Assembly (NCBI RefSeq): GCF_008122265.1
Contig: NZ_CP043042.1
Location: 3,100,001 to 3,164,000 of the forward strand
DNA length: 64,000 nt
Direction: 5' to 3'
From: Marinobacter fonticola
Lineage (GTDB): Bacteria > Pseudomonadota > Gammaproteobacteria > Pseudomonadales > Oleiphilaceae
Made by a program: the position numbers and the translations under genes. The notes beneath the pieces were generated by a model that ran no database searches, was not told the origin of the DNA, and saw only the letters and a program-made list of their open reading frames with translations. Each line of letters starts with the position of its first letter. Position 1 is the stretch's first letter. This document shows, one piece after another, positions 1 through 8,648 of this stretch.

Positions 1-1
1 T

Positions 2-1471
2 GACCAGCTATCCGACCAGATTCAGCGCGCCCGCTCCGAGGCAAAGAACGCCTTCGGTGACGACGAACTGATCCTGGAGAAAGCGGTGGTCGAGCCGCGG
101 CATATCGAAATCCAGATTTTTGCCGATACCCACGGCAACGTCATCCACCTGGGCGAGCGGGATTGCTCTATCCAGCGCCGTCATCAGAAAGTCGTGGAGG
201 AAGCCCCCTCCCCGTTCATGACGCCGGACATGCGCGACGCCATGGGTGAAGCCGCCGTGAAGGCTGCCAAGGCTTGCCATTATGTGGGCGCGGGAACCGT
301 GGAATTCCTGGTAGACAAGGAGCGCAACTTCTACTTCCTGGAAATGAACACCCGTCTCCAGGTCGAGCACCCGGTCACCGAGCTGGTGACCGGCCACGAC
401 CTCGTGGAATGGCAATTCCGCGTCGCCGAAGGCGAACGGCTTCCGCTGGGCCAGCAAGACGTCCAACTTCGAGGACATGCCATCGAAGTGCGGCTCTACG
501 CCGAAGACCCGGCTGCGGAATTTATGCCCCAGACGGGCGTTCTGGTCGACTATACCCCGGCCCGGCTTCAGAACGTGCGTTACGACAGCGGTGTGCAAAC
601 CGGCGATATCATCTCGCCGTTCTACGACCCCATGCTGGCAAAAGTCGTGTCCTACGGCGTTTCTCGCAACGACGCCATCCGCCGCTTGAAGCGGGCACTG
701 GAAGACAGCCGGGTCTTCGGCGTCACCACCAACCAGAGCTTCCTCAGCCGGATCCTGGGCCACCCTCGATTTATCGCCGGCGAGGCTACCACGGCTTTTC
801 TCGAGACGGACTTCGCCGATGACCCGTCCTTGCGTCCGGCTCAACCCACCCTGCGGGATCTGGGCGTCGCCGGCATTCTTTTCAGTCATCCCAAAACCCA
901 TGCCACCGCCTTGGGCTGGAGCAACGGTCTGTCTACGCCACTTCCACTGAAGCTGTCATTCGATGAGAACCATTACGAGATCAGTCTTCAATGGTCGGGC
1001 AATCGCGTCACCGTTCACGATAATCAAGCCAGCCTGTCGCTTGAGGTGCTCACGGTTACGCCGCAAGCGGTGGACTATATCGACAACGGCATTCGTCAGC
1101 GTTGCCAATATCAGCGCTCGGGGGATCGCCTATATTTTCAGCTGCATGATCAACAGCTCAGCCGGACCCTCTGCGCCATCGACGTGACCCACGCGCCTAT
1201 GGCGGCGCTTGAGGGGAGCGGATCGGACCGGATACTGGCCTCCATGGATGGCGCCATCGTCGATGTGCGCGCAGAACCGGGCCAGACCGTTCAACGGGGT
1301 GATACGCTGGTGGTGCTTGAAGCCATGAAGATGGAGCATCCCCTGGTTGCCGAGCGGGACGGGCAGGTTGCCCGTATCCACGTGACGGCAGGCACCCAGG
1401 TCAAACGCCGCCAGGTTCTGGTGGAACTGACCAGTGAAGATACCGCATCCCATGAAGGAGCATCGGCATGA
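2..1471 (+). CDS. atuF: Biotin-dependent acyl-CoA carboxylase alpha subunit, probably geranyl-CoA carboxylase (5' truncated)
   Basis: The gene is open from the first bases of the window, so its N-terminus lies outside. The visible part starts in the biotin-carboxylase ATP-grasp region (ARSEAKNAF, then VVEPRHIEIQ), continues through the biotin-carboxylase C-terminal domain and ends in a biotinyl domain with the EAMKMEH motif; the biotin-carrying lysine codon is at 1328-1330. This subunit carboxylates biotin with ATP and bicarbonate for a separate beta subunit. The family includes methylcrotonyl-, propionyl- and geranyl-CoA carboxylases, which are hard to tell apart by eye. The two genes that follow match atuG and atuH, the same order as in the Pseudomonas acyclic-terpene cluster, so I infer geranyl-CoA carboxylase (AtuF). 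The gene overlaps the next one by 4 bp (ATGA). Confidence 0.8.
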   Translation, partial: DQLSDQIQRARSEAKNAFGDDELILEKAVVEPRHIEIQIFADTHGNVIHLGERDCSIQRRHQKVVEEAPSPFMTPDMRDAMGEAAVKAAKACHYVGAGTVEFLVDKERNFYFLEMNTRLQVEHPVTELVTGHDLVEWQFRVAEGERLPLGQQDVQLRGHAIEVRLYAEDPAAEFMPQTGVLVDYTPARLQNVRYDSGVQTGDIISPFYDPMLAKVVSYGVSRNDAIRRLKRALEDSRVFGVTTNQSFLSRILGHPRFIAGEATTAFLETDFADDPSLRPAQPTLRDLGVAGILFSHPKTHATALGWSNGLSTPLPLKLSFDENHYEISLQWSGNRVTVHDNQASLSLEVLTVTPQAVDYIDNGIRQRCQYQRSGDRLYFQLHDQQLSRTLCAIDVTHAPMAALEGSGSDRILASMDGAIVDVRAEPGQTVQRGDTLVVLEAMKMEHPLVAERDGQVARIHVTAGTQVKRRQVLVELTSEDTASHEGASA

Positions 1472-2292
1472 GCATGAAGGACAAAACCATTTTTATTACC
1501 GGCGCCAGCCGTGGCATTGGCCGAGCCATCGCCCTGGCTTGCGCTCGTGAGGGCGCCAATATCGTTATAGGCGCGAAATCGGACGAACCGCACCCGAAGC
1601 TGCCCGGCACCATCCACTCCGTAGCGGAGGAGGTGGAAGAAGCCGGCGGTAAGGCGCTCGCTCTGGTGCTGGACGTCCGCGACGACGCGATGGTCAAAGA
1701 GAAAATCGACAAGGCGGGCGAACACTTCGGCGGCATCGACGCCCTGGTCAACAACGCGGGCGCCATCCGTTTGCAAGGTGTGGAGAAGCTGCCGGTCAAA
1801 CGCTACGACCTGATGCACCAAGTCAATGCCCGGGCGGTTTTCACCTGTTCTCAAGCTGCGCTGCCCTGGCTGAAAAACTCCGGCAGCGGCCATATTCTGA
1901 GCCTTTCACCGCCCCTGAATATGGCGCCCAAGTGGTTCGCCCAATACGGCGCCTACACGACCACCAAGTACGGGATGTCCATGCTGACACTGGGCATGGC
2001 CGAAGAGTTCCGGCAGTACGGCATCGCCGTGAACTCTTTGTGGCCTAAGACACTCATCGCAACCGCTGCGATCGAATTCGAAGTGGGCGGAACGGAGATG
2101 ATGGCCCAGGGCCGCAAGCCGGACATTATGGCCGATGCTGCGGTGACCATCCTCGGCCACAGCCACGAAACCATGAGCGGTAAGCTGCTGATCGACGAAG
2201 ATGTCCTGCGCGATGCCGGTGTCACGGATTTCGAAGGCTATCGCTATTCGGCAGGCGACAAGCCGCTGTTGCCGGATCTATTTCTGGATTAG
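1468..2292 (+). CDS. atuG: Short-chain dehydrogenase/reductase, AtuG-like
   Basis: A 274-residue classical SDR. The N-terminus has the cofactor motif TGASRGIG (residues 11-18), followed by NNAG in the middle and a YTTTKYGMS segment in the place of the usual YxxxK active site. Length and the N-terminal region AKSDEPHPKLPGTI resemble the HSDL2-like branch of SDRs. The start ATG overlaps the stop of the carboxylase gene, and an AAGGAG sequence sits 8 bases upstream, so translational coupling is likely. Position between atuF and atuH homologues suggests a role in citronellol/geraniol degradation, where the exact step of AtuG is not settled. Family assignment is secure; the pathway is inferred from gene order. 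Confidence 0.8.
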   Translation: MSMKDKTIFITGASRGIGRAIALACAREGANIVIGAKSDEPHPKLPGTIHSVAEEVEEAGGKALALVLDVRDDAMVKEKIDKAGEHFGGIDALVNNAGAIRLQGVEKLPVKRYDLMHQVNARAVFTCSQAALPWLKNSGSGHILSLSPPLNMAPKWFAQYGAYTTTKYGMSMLTLGMAEEFRQYGIAVNSLWPKTLIATAAIEFEVGGTEMMAQGRKPDIMADAAVTILGHSHETMSGKLLIDEDVLRDAGVTDFEGYRYSAGDKPLLPDLFLD

Positions 2293-2376
2293 TGCTCTGG
2301 ACGTGCTGTTTAAGGGACTCCGAAGGGTTTCTCAGTCCGGGGCCAGGGCCATAAAACCGACAATACGGACGACAGC

Positions 2377-4209
2377 ATGACTCAAGACACCATCTCCGTA
2401 GGCGACCTAGTCCGCCAACTGCCCGGCGTCATGCGCCGGGCTCCGGCCATCGCCAAAGGCCTCTACTACTATTCCATCGAGAACGACCGCAAGGCGCTGA
2501 CTCTCGGCACGCTGATCGAACGCAACGCCGGGAAGTATGGTTCCCGTCCCGCGGTGATGTGTGACGATCGCCGTCTCACCTATACCGAATTCAACGCCTG
2601 GGCCAACCGCATTGCCCACTACCTCCGGGCTCAGGGCCTGAAGAAAGGGGACAGCATCGCCGTCCTTTTGGAAAATCGCCCCGAACTGCTGGCCATGGTC
2701 GCCGGCGCCGCCAAAATCGGTGTGGCCTGCGCCATGCTCAATACGTCGCAAAAGGGCAAGGTGCTGGAACACAGCATCAACCTGATTGCGCCGCAACTGA
2801 TTATCGTCGGCGAAGAGTTGCTGGATACATTCGAGAACGTGCGCGGCCACGTCGCGTTTGGCCATTCATCGCCCTACCACTTCGTGCCGGATACCGACTC
2901 CATTCACGATTTCGGCAGAACGCCCGAAGGCTATATCAACCTGGCACAGAAAATCAGCGGCTACCGTGGCGACAATCCGACCGTGAGAAACGGTCCGCGG
3001 TTGGGCGACACCGCCGTTTATATCTATACCTCCGGCACCACCGGGCTGCCCAAAGCGGCACCGGGCTCGCATCGCAAGTTCATCAAAGCTTACGGTGGTT
3101 TTGGCCTGATGACCCTGAATATGGGCCCTAGCGATGTGCTCTATTGCACCCTGCCCCTCTATCACGCCACGGCGCTTTTAGTGTGCTGGGGTTCGGTGCT
3201 CTCCGGCGGTTCGGCCATCGCCATGCGCCGCAAATTCTCGGCAACCGAATTCTGGAATGATGTCAGGCGTTATGGCGCAACGACCTTTGGCTACGTGGGC
3301 GAACTCTGCCGCTATTTGCTGAACCAGCCTCCGAGCCCGGACGACCGCAGCCACGGCCTAACCAAAATGATCGGCAACGGTCTACGCCCATCGATATGGC
3401 GACCGTTCAAAGAACGCTTCGGCGTCGAAACAGTGGCTGAACTCTATGCGTCCAGCGAAGGCAATATCGGCTTCAGCAACTTTTTCAACATGGACAATAC
3501 CGTGGGTTTCACCACCGCGCCTTACGCCTTGGTGAAATACCATGAAGGCACCCGCGATCCCATTCGCGGCGACAAGGGCCGTTTGGAGAAAGTAAAGCAG
3601 GGCCAGCCTGGTCTACTACTGGGCGAGATTACCGCCAAGTGGGCATTTGAGGGCTACACCCAGAAAGAAGCCACCGAACAGTCGATCCTGCGCGATGTGT
3701 TCAAAAAAGGCGATGCCTGGTTCAACCCCGGCGATGTGCTAAAGGAAATTGGCTGGCGCCACCTACAGTTTGTCGACCGCATGGGCGACACCTTCCGCTG
3801 GAAAGGCGAAAACGTCTCCACCACCGAAGTGGAAAACATCATCGACGAATCCGGTCTGGTGGAAGAAGCCATCGTCTACGGCGTGGAGATTCCCGGCACC
3901 AACGGCAAGGCGGGCATGGTGACGCTGGTGCCGCAACAAGGCGACATAGTCGCGTTCGATGCCCGGAAGTTGTTCAACTACTTACAGGAAAACCTGCCGC
4001 CCTATGCCATTCCCGTATTCGTGCGGGTGACCTCGGCTATCGAGAAGACGGGGACTTTCAAGTACAAGAAAGTGGATTTGAAGAAGGCGGGGCATTCGCT
4101 GGATCGCGAGGATGACGTGGTTTACGTCTGGTTACCGAAGACGCAGGAATATACGCGGCTGGACGCGGCGCTGGTGAAGCAGATTGGGGATGGAGAGATC
4201 AGTTTCTGA
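2377..4209 (+). CDS. atuH: Long-chain/very-long-chain acyl-CoA synthetase, FATP type (AtuH-like)
   Basis: A 610-residue AMP-forming acyl-CoA synthetase. It has the phosphate-binding motif YTSGTTGLPKAA (about residues 215-226), YASSEG in the A5 region, and the hinge region GDTFRWKGENVSTTEVE typical of the FATP/very-long-chain group. It activates a carboxylic acid to its CoA thioester using ATP. It lies 84 bp behind the SDR on the same strand and completes an atuF-atuG-atuH order, so the substrate may be an acyclic terpenoid acid such as citronellic acid; a general long-chain fatty acid is the alternative. No strong ribosome-binding site is seen before the ATG. Confidence 0.82.
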   Translation: MTQDTISVGDLVRQLPGVMRRAPAIAKGLYYYSIENDRKALTLGTLIERNAGKYGSRPAVMCDDRRLTYTEFNAWANRIAHYLRAQGLKKGDSIAVLLENRPELLAMVAGAAKIGVACAMLNTSQKGKVLEHSINLIAPQLIIVGEELLDTFENVRGHVAFGHSSPYHFVPDTDSIHDFGRTPEGYINLAQKISGYRGDNPTVRNGPRLGDTAVYIYTSGTTGLPKAAPGSHRKFIKAYGGFGLMTLNMGPSDVLYCTLPLYHATALLVCWGSVLSGGSAIAMRRKFSATEFWNDVRRYGATTFGYVGELCRYLLNQPPSPDDRSHGLTKMIGNGLRPSIWRPFKERFGVETVAELYASSEGNIGFSNFFNMDNTVGFTTAPYALVKYHEGTRDPIRGDKGRLEKVKQGQPGLLLGEITAKWAFEGYTQKEATEQSILRDVFKKGDAWFNPGDVLKEIGWRHLQFVDRMGDTFRWKGENVSTTEVENIIDESGLVEEAIVYGVEIPGTNGKAGMVTLVPQQGDIVAFDARKLFNYLQENLPPYAIPVFVRVTSAIEKTGTFKYKKVDLKKAGHSLDREDDVVYVWLPKTQEYTRLDAALVKQIGDGEISF

Positions 4210-4247
4210 CACAGAAGTCAGGTCGCCCATCGATGCTCGCGGCAGGG

Positions 4248-4340
4248 TGTAGCGGACGCTTCAGCTTCCGAGCAGACCGCCGGCCTGCCGATATATCCCG
4301 GGGCTCTGACGGACCCTCCGAAGCTAAAGCGTCGGCTACA
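4248..4340. repeat. REP-like inverted repeat between convergent genes (copy 1)
   Basis: The arm TGTAGCGGACGCTTCAGCTT at 4248 pairs with its near-perfect reverse complement ending at 4340 (AAGCTAAAGCGTCGGCTACA). The same arm sequence, TGTAGCCGACGCTTTAG, recurs at 24702. Both copies lie between the 3' ends of convergent genes, a typical place for REP elements and for hairpins that stop transcription from both sides. Confidence 0.7.
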
Positions 4341-4384
4341 TTACTGAGGCTGGCGGTGGGCCCGATAGACCCGCCGCATCCCAA

Positions 4385-5362
4385 TCAGCCGACTTTCAGA
4401 ACGACCTTGCCCGTCGCCGTGCGACCGGTCAGTGCATTCAGCGCGCTCACGTAATCTTCGAACGCAAAGGTCTCGCTGATTTTCGGCTTGATCTTGCCCT
4501 CGCTGTAGAGCTTGAGCAGGTCTTTCATGTTCTGGGCGCTGACGTCCGGTTCCATGCGGGTAAAGTTGCCCCAGAATACACCGATCAGCGCGCAGCCCTT
4601 GAGCAGAGTCAGGTTGGCGGGCACTTTGGGGATATCGCCGGCGGCGAAGCCGATGACCAAGTGGCGGCCGTTCCAGGCCATGGCGCGCAGAGCCTGCTCG
4701 GTGAAATCGCCACCTACGGGGTCGTAGATAACGTCCACGCCTTTGTTGTTGGTTAGCTTTTTCACGGTCTCTTTAAGGGGCTCTTCGGCGTAGTTCAGCA
4801 GCTCATCGGCGCCGGCTTCTTTTGCCACTTCCAGCTTCTCGGCACTGCTTGCGGCGGCAATGACATGCGCCCCCATGGCCTTGCCCAATTCCACCGTGGC
4901 CAGGCCAACGCCGCCGCTGGCGCCGAGCACCAATAGGGTTTCGCCCGGCTGGATGTTCGCCCGCTGCTTGAGCGCATGATAGGAGGTACCGTAAACCATG
5001 GTGAAAGCGGCTGCTTCCTCGTCGCTCATGTTATCGGGCACCGGCAGCAGATTGGCCTCGGCTGCGACGATCTCCTCGGCGAAGGCGCCAAAGCCCGTCA
5101 GTCCCATGACGCGGTCACCCGGCTTGAAGCGAGTCACCTTCTCGCCCACGTCCAATACTTCACCCGCCATTTCGCCACCGGGCGAAAAGGGCATGGAGGG
5201 CTTGAGCTGGTATTTGCCCTCGATAATCAGCGTGTCCGGGAAATTCAGGCCAGCCGCTTTGACGCGAACCTTGACGCCGCTACCTTTCGCATCCGGTGAA
5301 TTCACGTCTTCGATAACCAGCGTATCGGCCGGACCATATTCCTTACAGAGAATCGCGCGCAT
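4385..5362 (-). CDS. NADPH:quinone oxidoreductase family protein (medium-chain dehydrogenase/reductase)
   Basis: A 325-residue zinc-independent MDR protein. The N-terminal catalytic fold contains AAGLNFPDTLIIEGKYQ and PGGEMAGEV; the Rossmann part has the nucleotide motif LVLGASGGVGLATVELGKA (about residues 140-160). No structural zinc-binding cysteines are seen, as expected for quinone-reductase-like members. It would reduce quinones or other activated carbonyl or enoyl substrates with NADPH in the cytoplasm. It converges on the acyl-CoA synthetase gene, with the REP-like hairpin between them. An AAAGGGG stretch lies upstream of the ATG. Substrate cannot be told from sequence. Confidence 0.85.
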   Translation of the reverse strand: MRAILCKEYGPADTLVIEDVNSPDAKGSGVKVRVKAAGLNFPDTLIIEGKYQLKPSMPFSPGGEMAGEVLDVGEKVTRFKPGDRVMGLTGFGAFAEEIVAAEANLLPVPDNMSDEEAAAFTMVYGTSYHALKQRANIQPGETLLVLGASGGVGLATVELGKAMGAHVIAAASSAEKLEVAKEAGADELLNYAEEPLKETVKKLTNNKGVDVIYDPVGGDFTEQALRAMAWNGRHLVIGFAAGDIPKVPANLTLLKGCALIGVFWGNFTRMEPDVSAQNMKDLLKLYSEGKIKPKISETFAFEDYVSALNALTGRTATGKVVLKVG

Positions 5363-5576
5363 GGATGACGCCCCTTTGTTGTGTGCATGACAAATTGCCT
5401 TTAGTCATGTCGGGTTGACCAAACAATGAATGGCATCAAGCTAATGCGATTGTAAAAATGAGGCAAATCAATATCAGTTATGCTTCTCCATAAACAGCAG
5501 TCATAGTTAGAGAATAGAAACGACAATGGAATGGAACGATAGAAGAGAATGAGAGGTGTTGGATCGCTAGATGGCG

Positions 5577-6137
5577 TTACGCCAGGAAACCGCTCACAAC
5601 AACCGCTGCAACAACAGTAACGATGGCCGCCGCAAACAGACCGGCGCGTTCCCTTCCCAGCGTCACCGTACCTTCGGTGCTTTCCCCGACCGTGGCTATC
5701 GATGGTGCGCTGTCAGGCTCCTCGCTTAGCAAATCAATCATACCGCGGAGCATATCGGCATCGAAGGCGAATGGATCGAACCGCGCCTGACCAGCGCTTT
5801 TCAGAAAGTCGACAATCGCCGTCTCCACGGCGATGTATTTCATCGACCAGGCGTCAAAAGCGTACGCCTTGATGGGCTCCTCAAACAGCAGCGTTACCTT
5901 ACGGTGCCGATGGTCGCCACAAATACGATTGAAAAGCGCATGCACCTTGTCGGATTCGCCTTCCAAGCACTGAAAAAAATGGCCATCGCCGTAGTAGAGT
6001 CCGCCAACCAAACCGAGCTTCGGGTTACTGCGTCTCGATGCCATCAGGATTTGGGTAATGTCAGGCTCGATACCGCCATGCCCTACCTGTTCCTGAAAAT
6101 TGGCCTCGCTGGCGTAGGCCAGCCTGATCAATCCCAT
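5577..6137 (-). CDS. BLUF-domain blue-light sensor with C-terminal membrane segment
   Basis: A 186-residue protein from the ATG at 6137; a TTG 15 bases further out is the other possible start, but GGAG is well placed before the ATG. The N-terminal ~95 residues are a BLUF flavin-binding domain: LIRLAYAS carries the key tyrosine, RRSNPKLGLVGGLYY the asparagine, HFFQCLEG the glutamine, and FDAWSMKY the Trp/Met pair near the flavin. These residues make up the known light-switching hydrogen-bond network. After a linker comes a hydrophobic stretch of about 20 residues at the very C-terminus (AGLFAAAIVTVVAAVVVS), predicted to anchor the protein in the membrane. No EAL, GGDEF or other output domain is present. 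Partner unknown; the permease upstream is divergent. Confidence 0.85.
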   Translation of the reverse strand: MGLIRLAYASEANFQEQVGHGGIEPDITQILMASRRSNPKLGLVGGLYYGDGHFFQCLEGESDKVHALFNRICGDHRHRKVTLLFEEPIKAYAFDAWSMKYIAVETAIVDFLKSAGQARFDPFAFDADMLRGMIDLLSEEPDSAPSIATVGESTEGTVTLGRERAGLFAAAIVTVVAAVVVSGFLA

Positions 6138-6173
6138 GCCTGTACTCCACAACTCAGGTCCGGTTTGTCGTCA

Positions 6174-6199
6174 ATTGAAACGAGGCGCCCCCTTTCAAT
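6174..6199. promoter_or_regulatory. Inverted repeat upstream of the BLUF gene, possible operator
   Basis: ATTGAAA and TTTCAAT form a perfect 7-bp inverted repeat separated by 12 bases, about 37 bp upstream of the BLUF start. Position and symmetry fit a repressor or activator site. No regulator is identified. Confidence 0.3.
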
Positions 6200-6385
6200 C
6201 GCGTCGGCGTACATTCACCGTTTTTCGTTACGCCCGGTGGGCCGGCAAAGATGCACTTCCATGAAATGTTTTATGTTTTTTTGTGTGAGCGATCTGCCAC
6301 GAAGACGGAAAAGCGTAAAAACCTGCAATAACACCCCGGCTTCCTTGGCCTCAGCCCACGTGACCGCTAAGATTATTTCGCTTAT

Positions 6386-6652
6386 GGAACCTCTGATTAA
6401 GTCTATTGGCGATTCTGGATCTCCCTGAAAGCCGGAATCAAGGCGCGGCTTCGCAGGAAGGCTGGTTGCCTTTCAAGAAGTCGCAACGCAGCAGTCCGGC
6501 TTTCAGGGAGAGCCCCTTTGGGCAAGCCTTGTGGGCCTCTCTGGACTGCGTTGCGAATCTTGGCAAGGACTACGCCATTGCCGGCGATCCGCGCCTTGCC
6601 AGAAAAGCCCTCAAGGCTTGCAGAATCGCCAATAGACTTAATCAGAGGTTCC
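6386..6652. mobile_element. MITE-like fold-back element with 32-bp perfect terminal inverted repeats
   Basis: The ends are perfect inverted copies over 32 bp: the left end begins GGAACCTCTGATTAAGTC at 6386 and the right end finishes GACTTAATCAGAGGTTCC at 6652. Inside are further inverted pairs (CTGAAAGCCGG/CCGGCTTTCAG and CAAGGCGCGG/CCGCGCCTTG), so the 267-bp element can fold on itself almost end to end. It has no believable gene. No clean target-site duplication is visible. It lies 47 bp upstream of the permease start and may affect its expression. A shorter element with similar outer bases lies at 22953-23033. Confidence 0.75.
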
Positions 6653-6699
6653 CTATAAAAATCTCTAACCCTGTTGCTTCACACACTTAAGGCAGACCC

Positions 6700-7995
6700 A
6701 TGCTCGAAAAATTCTTCAAGCTGCACGCCCACGGCACGGATGTTCGGCGCGAGGTTATCGCAGGCATCACCACATTCCTCACAATGGCTTACATCATTGT
6801 GGTCAACCCCAGCATTCTGTCGGCGACGGGCATGGACTTCGGCGCGGTGTTCGTGGCGACCTGTCTGGCGGCCGCCATCGGCACGCTGATTATGGGTCTG
6901 CTGGCCAATTACCCCATCGCCCTAGCGCCGGGTATGGGGCTCAACGCCTTCTTCGCCTTCACGGTCGTCGGCAACATGGGCTATAGCTGGCAGGTGGCGC
7001 TGGGCGCCGTATTTCTGTCCGGTCTGATTTTTTTCCTGCTCAGCATATTCAAGGTGCGGGAATGGATTATTAACAGCATCCCCATGTCGCTACGATTCGG
7101 TATCTCGGCAGGTATTGGCTTCTTTCTGGCACTGATTGCTTTTAAAAATGCGGGCATCGTTGTCGATCACCCAGCAACACTGGTCAGCCTGGGTGAAGTG
7201 AAGACCGCCGAATCGCTACTCTTCTTCGGGGGTTTCGCCCTAATCTGCGCCCTGTCCTTTCGCCAGGTCACTGGCGCGGTAATGATCGGCATCATTGCCG
7301 TGACCGTGACGGCAATGCTACTCGGCCTAGTTCAGTACGAAGGCTTTGTTTCCGCACCGCCCAGCCTGGCACCCACCTTTATGCAGCTGGATCTCGCCGG
7401 CGCACTTAACGTAGGCATGATCAGCGTGGTGTTTGCCTTCCTTTTCGTCGACCTGTTCGATACTTCCGGCACCCTTATCGGCGCCGCTCAGCGCGGTGGT
7501 CTATTGGACAAGGACGGCAAGCTGCCACGTCTGGGTAAGGCGTTGATGTCGGATTCCGTCGCGACCATGTCCGGCGCGGCGCTGGGCACATCGACAACAA
7601 CCAGCTATATCGAATCCACAGCGGGTATCTCCGCCGGCGGCCGAACCGGTCTAACCGCTGTTGTCGTGGCCGTGCTGTTTCTGGCATGCCTAATGCTGTC
7701 GCCCATCGCCAGCATCATTCCCGCTTATGCCACCGCGCCCGCCCTCCTTTATGTTGCGGTGCTGATGGCCAGCGGCCTCAAGCTGGTTGACTGGGATGAC
7801 ATTACCGACGCTGCGCCGGCTGTCGTGACCGCCCTGATGATGCCGCTGACTTTCTCCATCGCTAACGGCATTGCCCTGGGTTTCATCACCTACGCCGCGC
7901 TCAAGGCACTCAGCGGCCGCTGGTCCCAGTTGAATGCGAGCGTGGTCATCATTGCGATTATCTTCATCCTCAAATTCATCTTTCTGAGCGAATAA
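6700..7995 (+). CDS. NCS2-family purine permease (AzgA/GhxP-like)
   Basis: A 431-residue integral membrane protein with many hydrophobic helices. The N-terminus has TDVRREVIAGITTFLTMAYI, followed by NPSIL and LAPGMGLNAFFAF, all typical of the AzgA-like branch of the NCS2 family, which carries adenine, guanine or hypoxanthine by proton symport. FDTSGTLIGAA and STTTSYIESTAGI are also family signatures. The adenine phosphoribosyltransferase gene lies 49 bp downstream, which supports adenine or hypoxanthine as substrate. A fold-back element lies directly upstream. Confidence 0.88.
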   Translation: MLEKFFKLHAHGTDVRREVIAGITTFLTMAYIIVVNPSILSATGMDFGAVFVATCLAAAIGTLIMGLLANYPIALAPGMGLNAFFAFTVVGNMGYSWQVALGAVFLSGLIFFLLSIFKVREWIINSIPMSLRFGISAGIGFFLALIAFKNAGIVVDHPATLVSLGEVKTAESLLFFGGFALICALSFRQVTGAVMIGIIAVTVTAMLLGLVQYEGFVSAPPSLAPTFMQLDLAGALNVGMISVVFAFLFVDLFDTSGTLIGAAQRGGLLDKDGKLPRLGKALMSDSVATMSGAALGTSTTTSYIESTAGISAGGRTGLTAVVVAVLFLACLMLSPIASIIPAYATAPALLYVAVLMASGLKLVDWDDITDAAPAVVTALMMPLTFSIANGIALGFITYAALKALSGRWSQLNASVVIIAIIFILKFIFLSE

Positions 7996-8044
7996 GCTGG
8001 AGGGCGCGGGCTGAGCCTGCGCCACCCGCCTGAGGCCCCGAACC

Positions 8045-8587
8045 ATGGACTACTTCTCCGAGAGCATCAAAAAAGCCATCCGCACCGTGCCCGACTGGCC
8101 CAAGCCGGGTGTGCAGTTCCGCGACATCACCACGGTACTGCAGGATCGTACCGCCTTCCGCAAGCTGATCGACGCCTTCGTCCATCGCTATCACAGCGAG
8201 GAAATCGACGCCGTCGCCGCAGTCGACGCGCGCGGCTTTATTATCGGTTCCGCCCTGGCCTACGAGCTGAACGCCGGCTTGGTGCTCGTGCGCAAGAAGG
8301 GCAAGCTGCCGTTCGACACCCTCGTGGAAGACTACGAGCTGGAATACGGCACCGCCTCCGTCGAATTACACAAAGATGCCTTCAAGTCCGGCGATAAAGT
8401 GGTGCTGGTAGACGATCTAATCGCCACCGGCGGGACGATGCTGGCCGCCAGTCGTCTGATCCGCCGCATCGGCGCTGACATCCTGGAGGTCGCAGCCATG
8501 ATCGACTTGCCCGACCTGGGTGGCTCGGCGCGTCTTCGCGAGGAAGGATTGAAGGTCTATACCGTCTGCGCCTTCGAAGGCGATTGA
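8045..8587 (+). CDS. apt: Adenine phosphoribosyltransferase
   Basis: A 180-residue cytoplasmic enzyme joining adenine and PRPP to form AMP. The PRPP-binding motif [14 protein letters not shown] lies at about residues 119-132, and the N-terminal [13 protein letters not shown] and the central [15 protein letters not shown] are strongly typical of Apt. Length equals the family norm. It follows a purine permease on the same strand at 49 bp, so the two form an uptake-and-salvage pair, probably one operon. Confidence 0.95.
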   Translation: MDYFSESIKKAIRTVPDWPKPGVQFRDITTVLQDRTAFRKLIDAFVHRYHSEEIDAVAAVDARGFIIGSALAYELNAGLVLVRKKGKLPFDTLVEDYELEYGTASVELHKDAFKSGDKVVLVDDLIATGGTMLAASRLIRRIGADILEVAAMIDLPDLGGSARLREEGLKVYTVCAFEGD

Positions 8588-8648
8588 TTCCGGCGCCTAG
8601 CAGTGGCACTGTTTTGGTTCACCTTCGCACCCAAGGAAGACGCGTACC

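Noticed and set aside
8..901. A 297-codon minus-strand frame opposite the carboxylase gene
   Set aside because: The opposite strand encodes a well-conserved biotin carboxylase; the antisense protein shows only mirror composition of a GC-rich gene.
6406..6690. A 94-codon plus-strand open frame
   Set aside because: It lies almost entirely inside the fold-back element, includes both terminal repeats, and has no known features.
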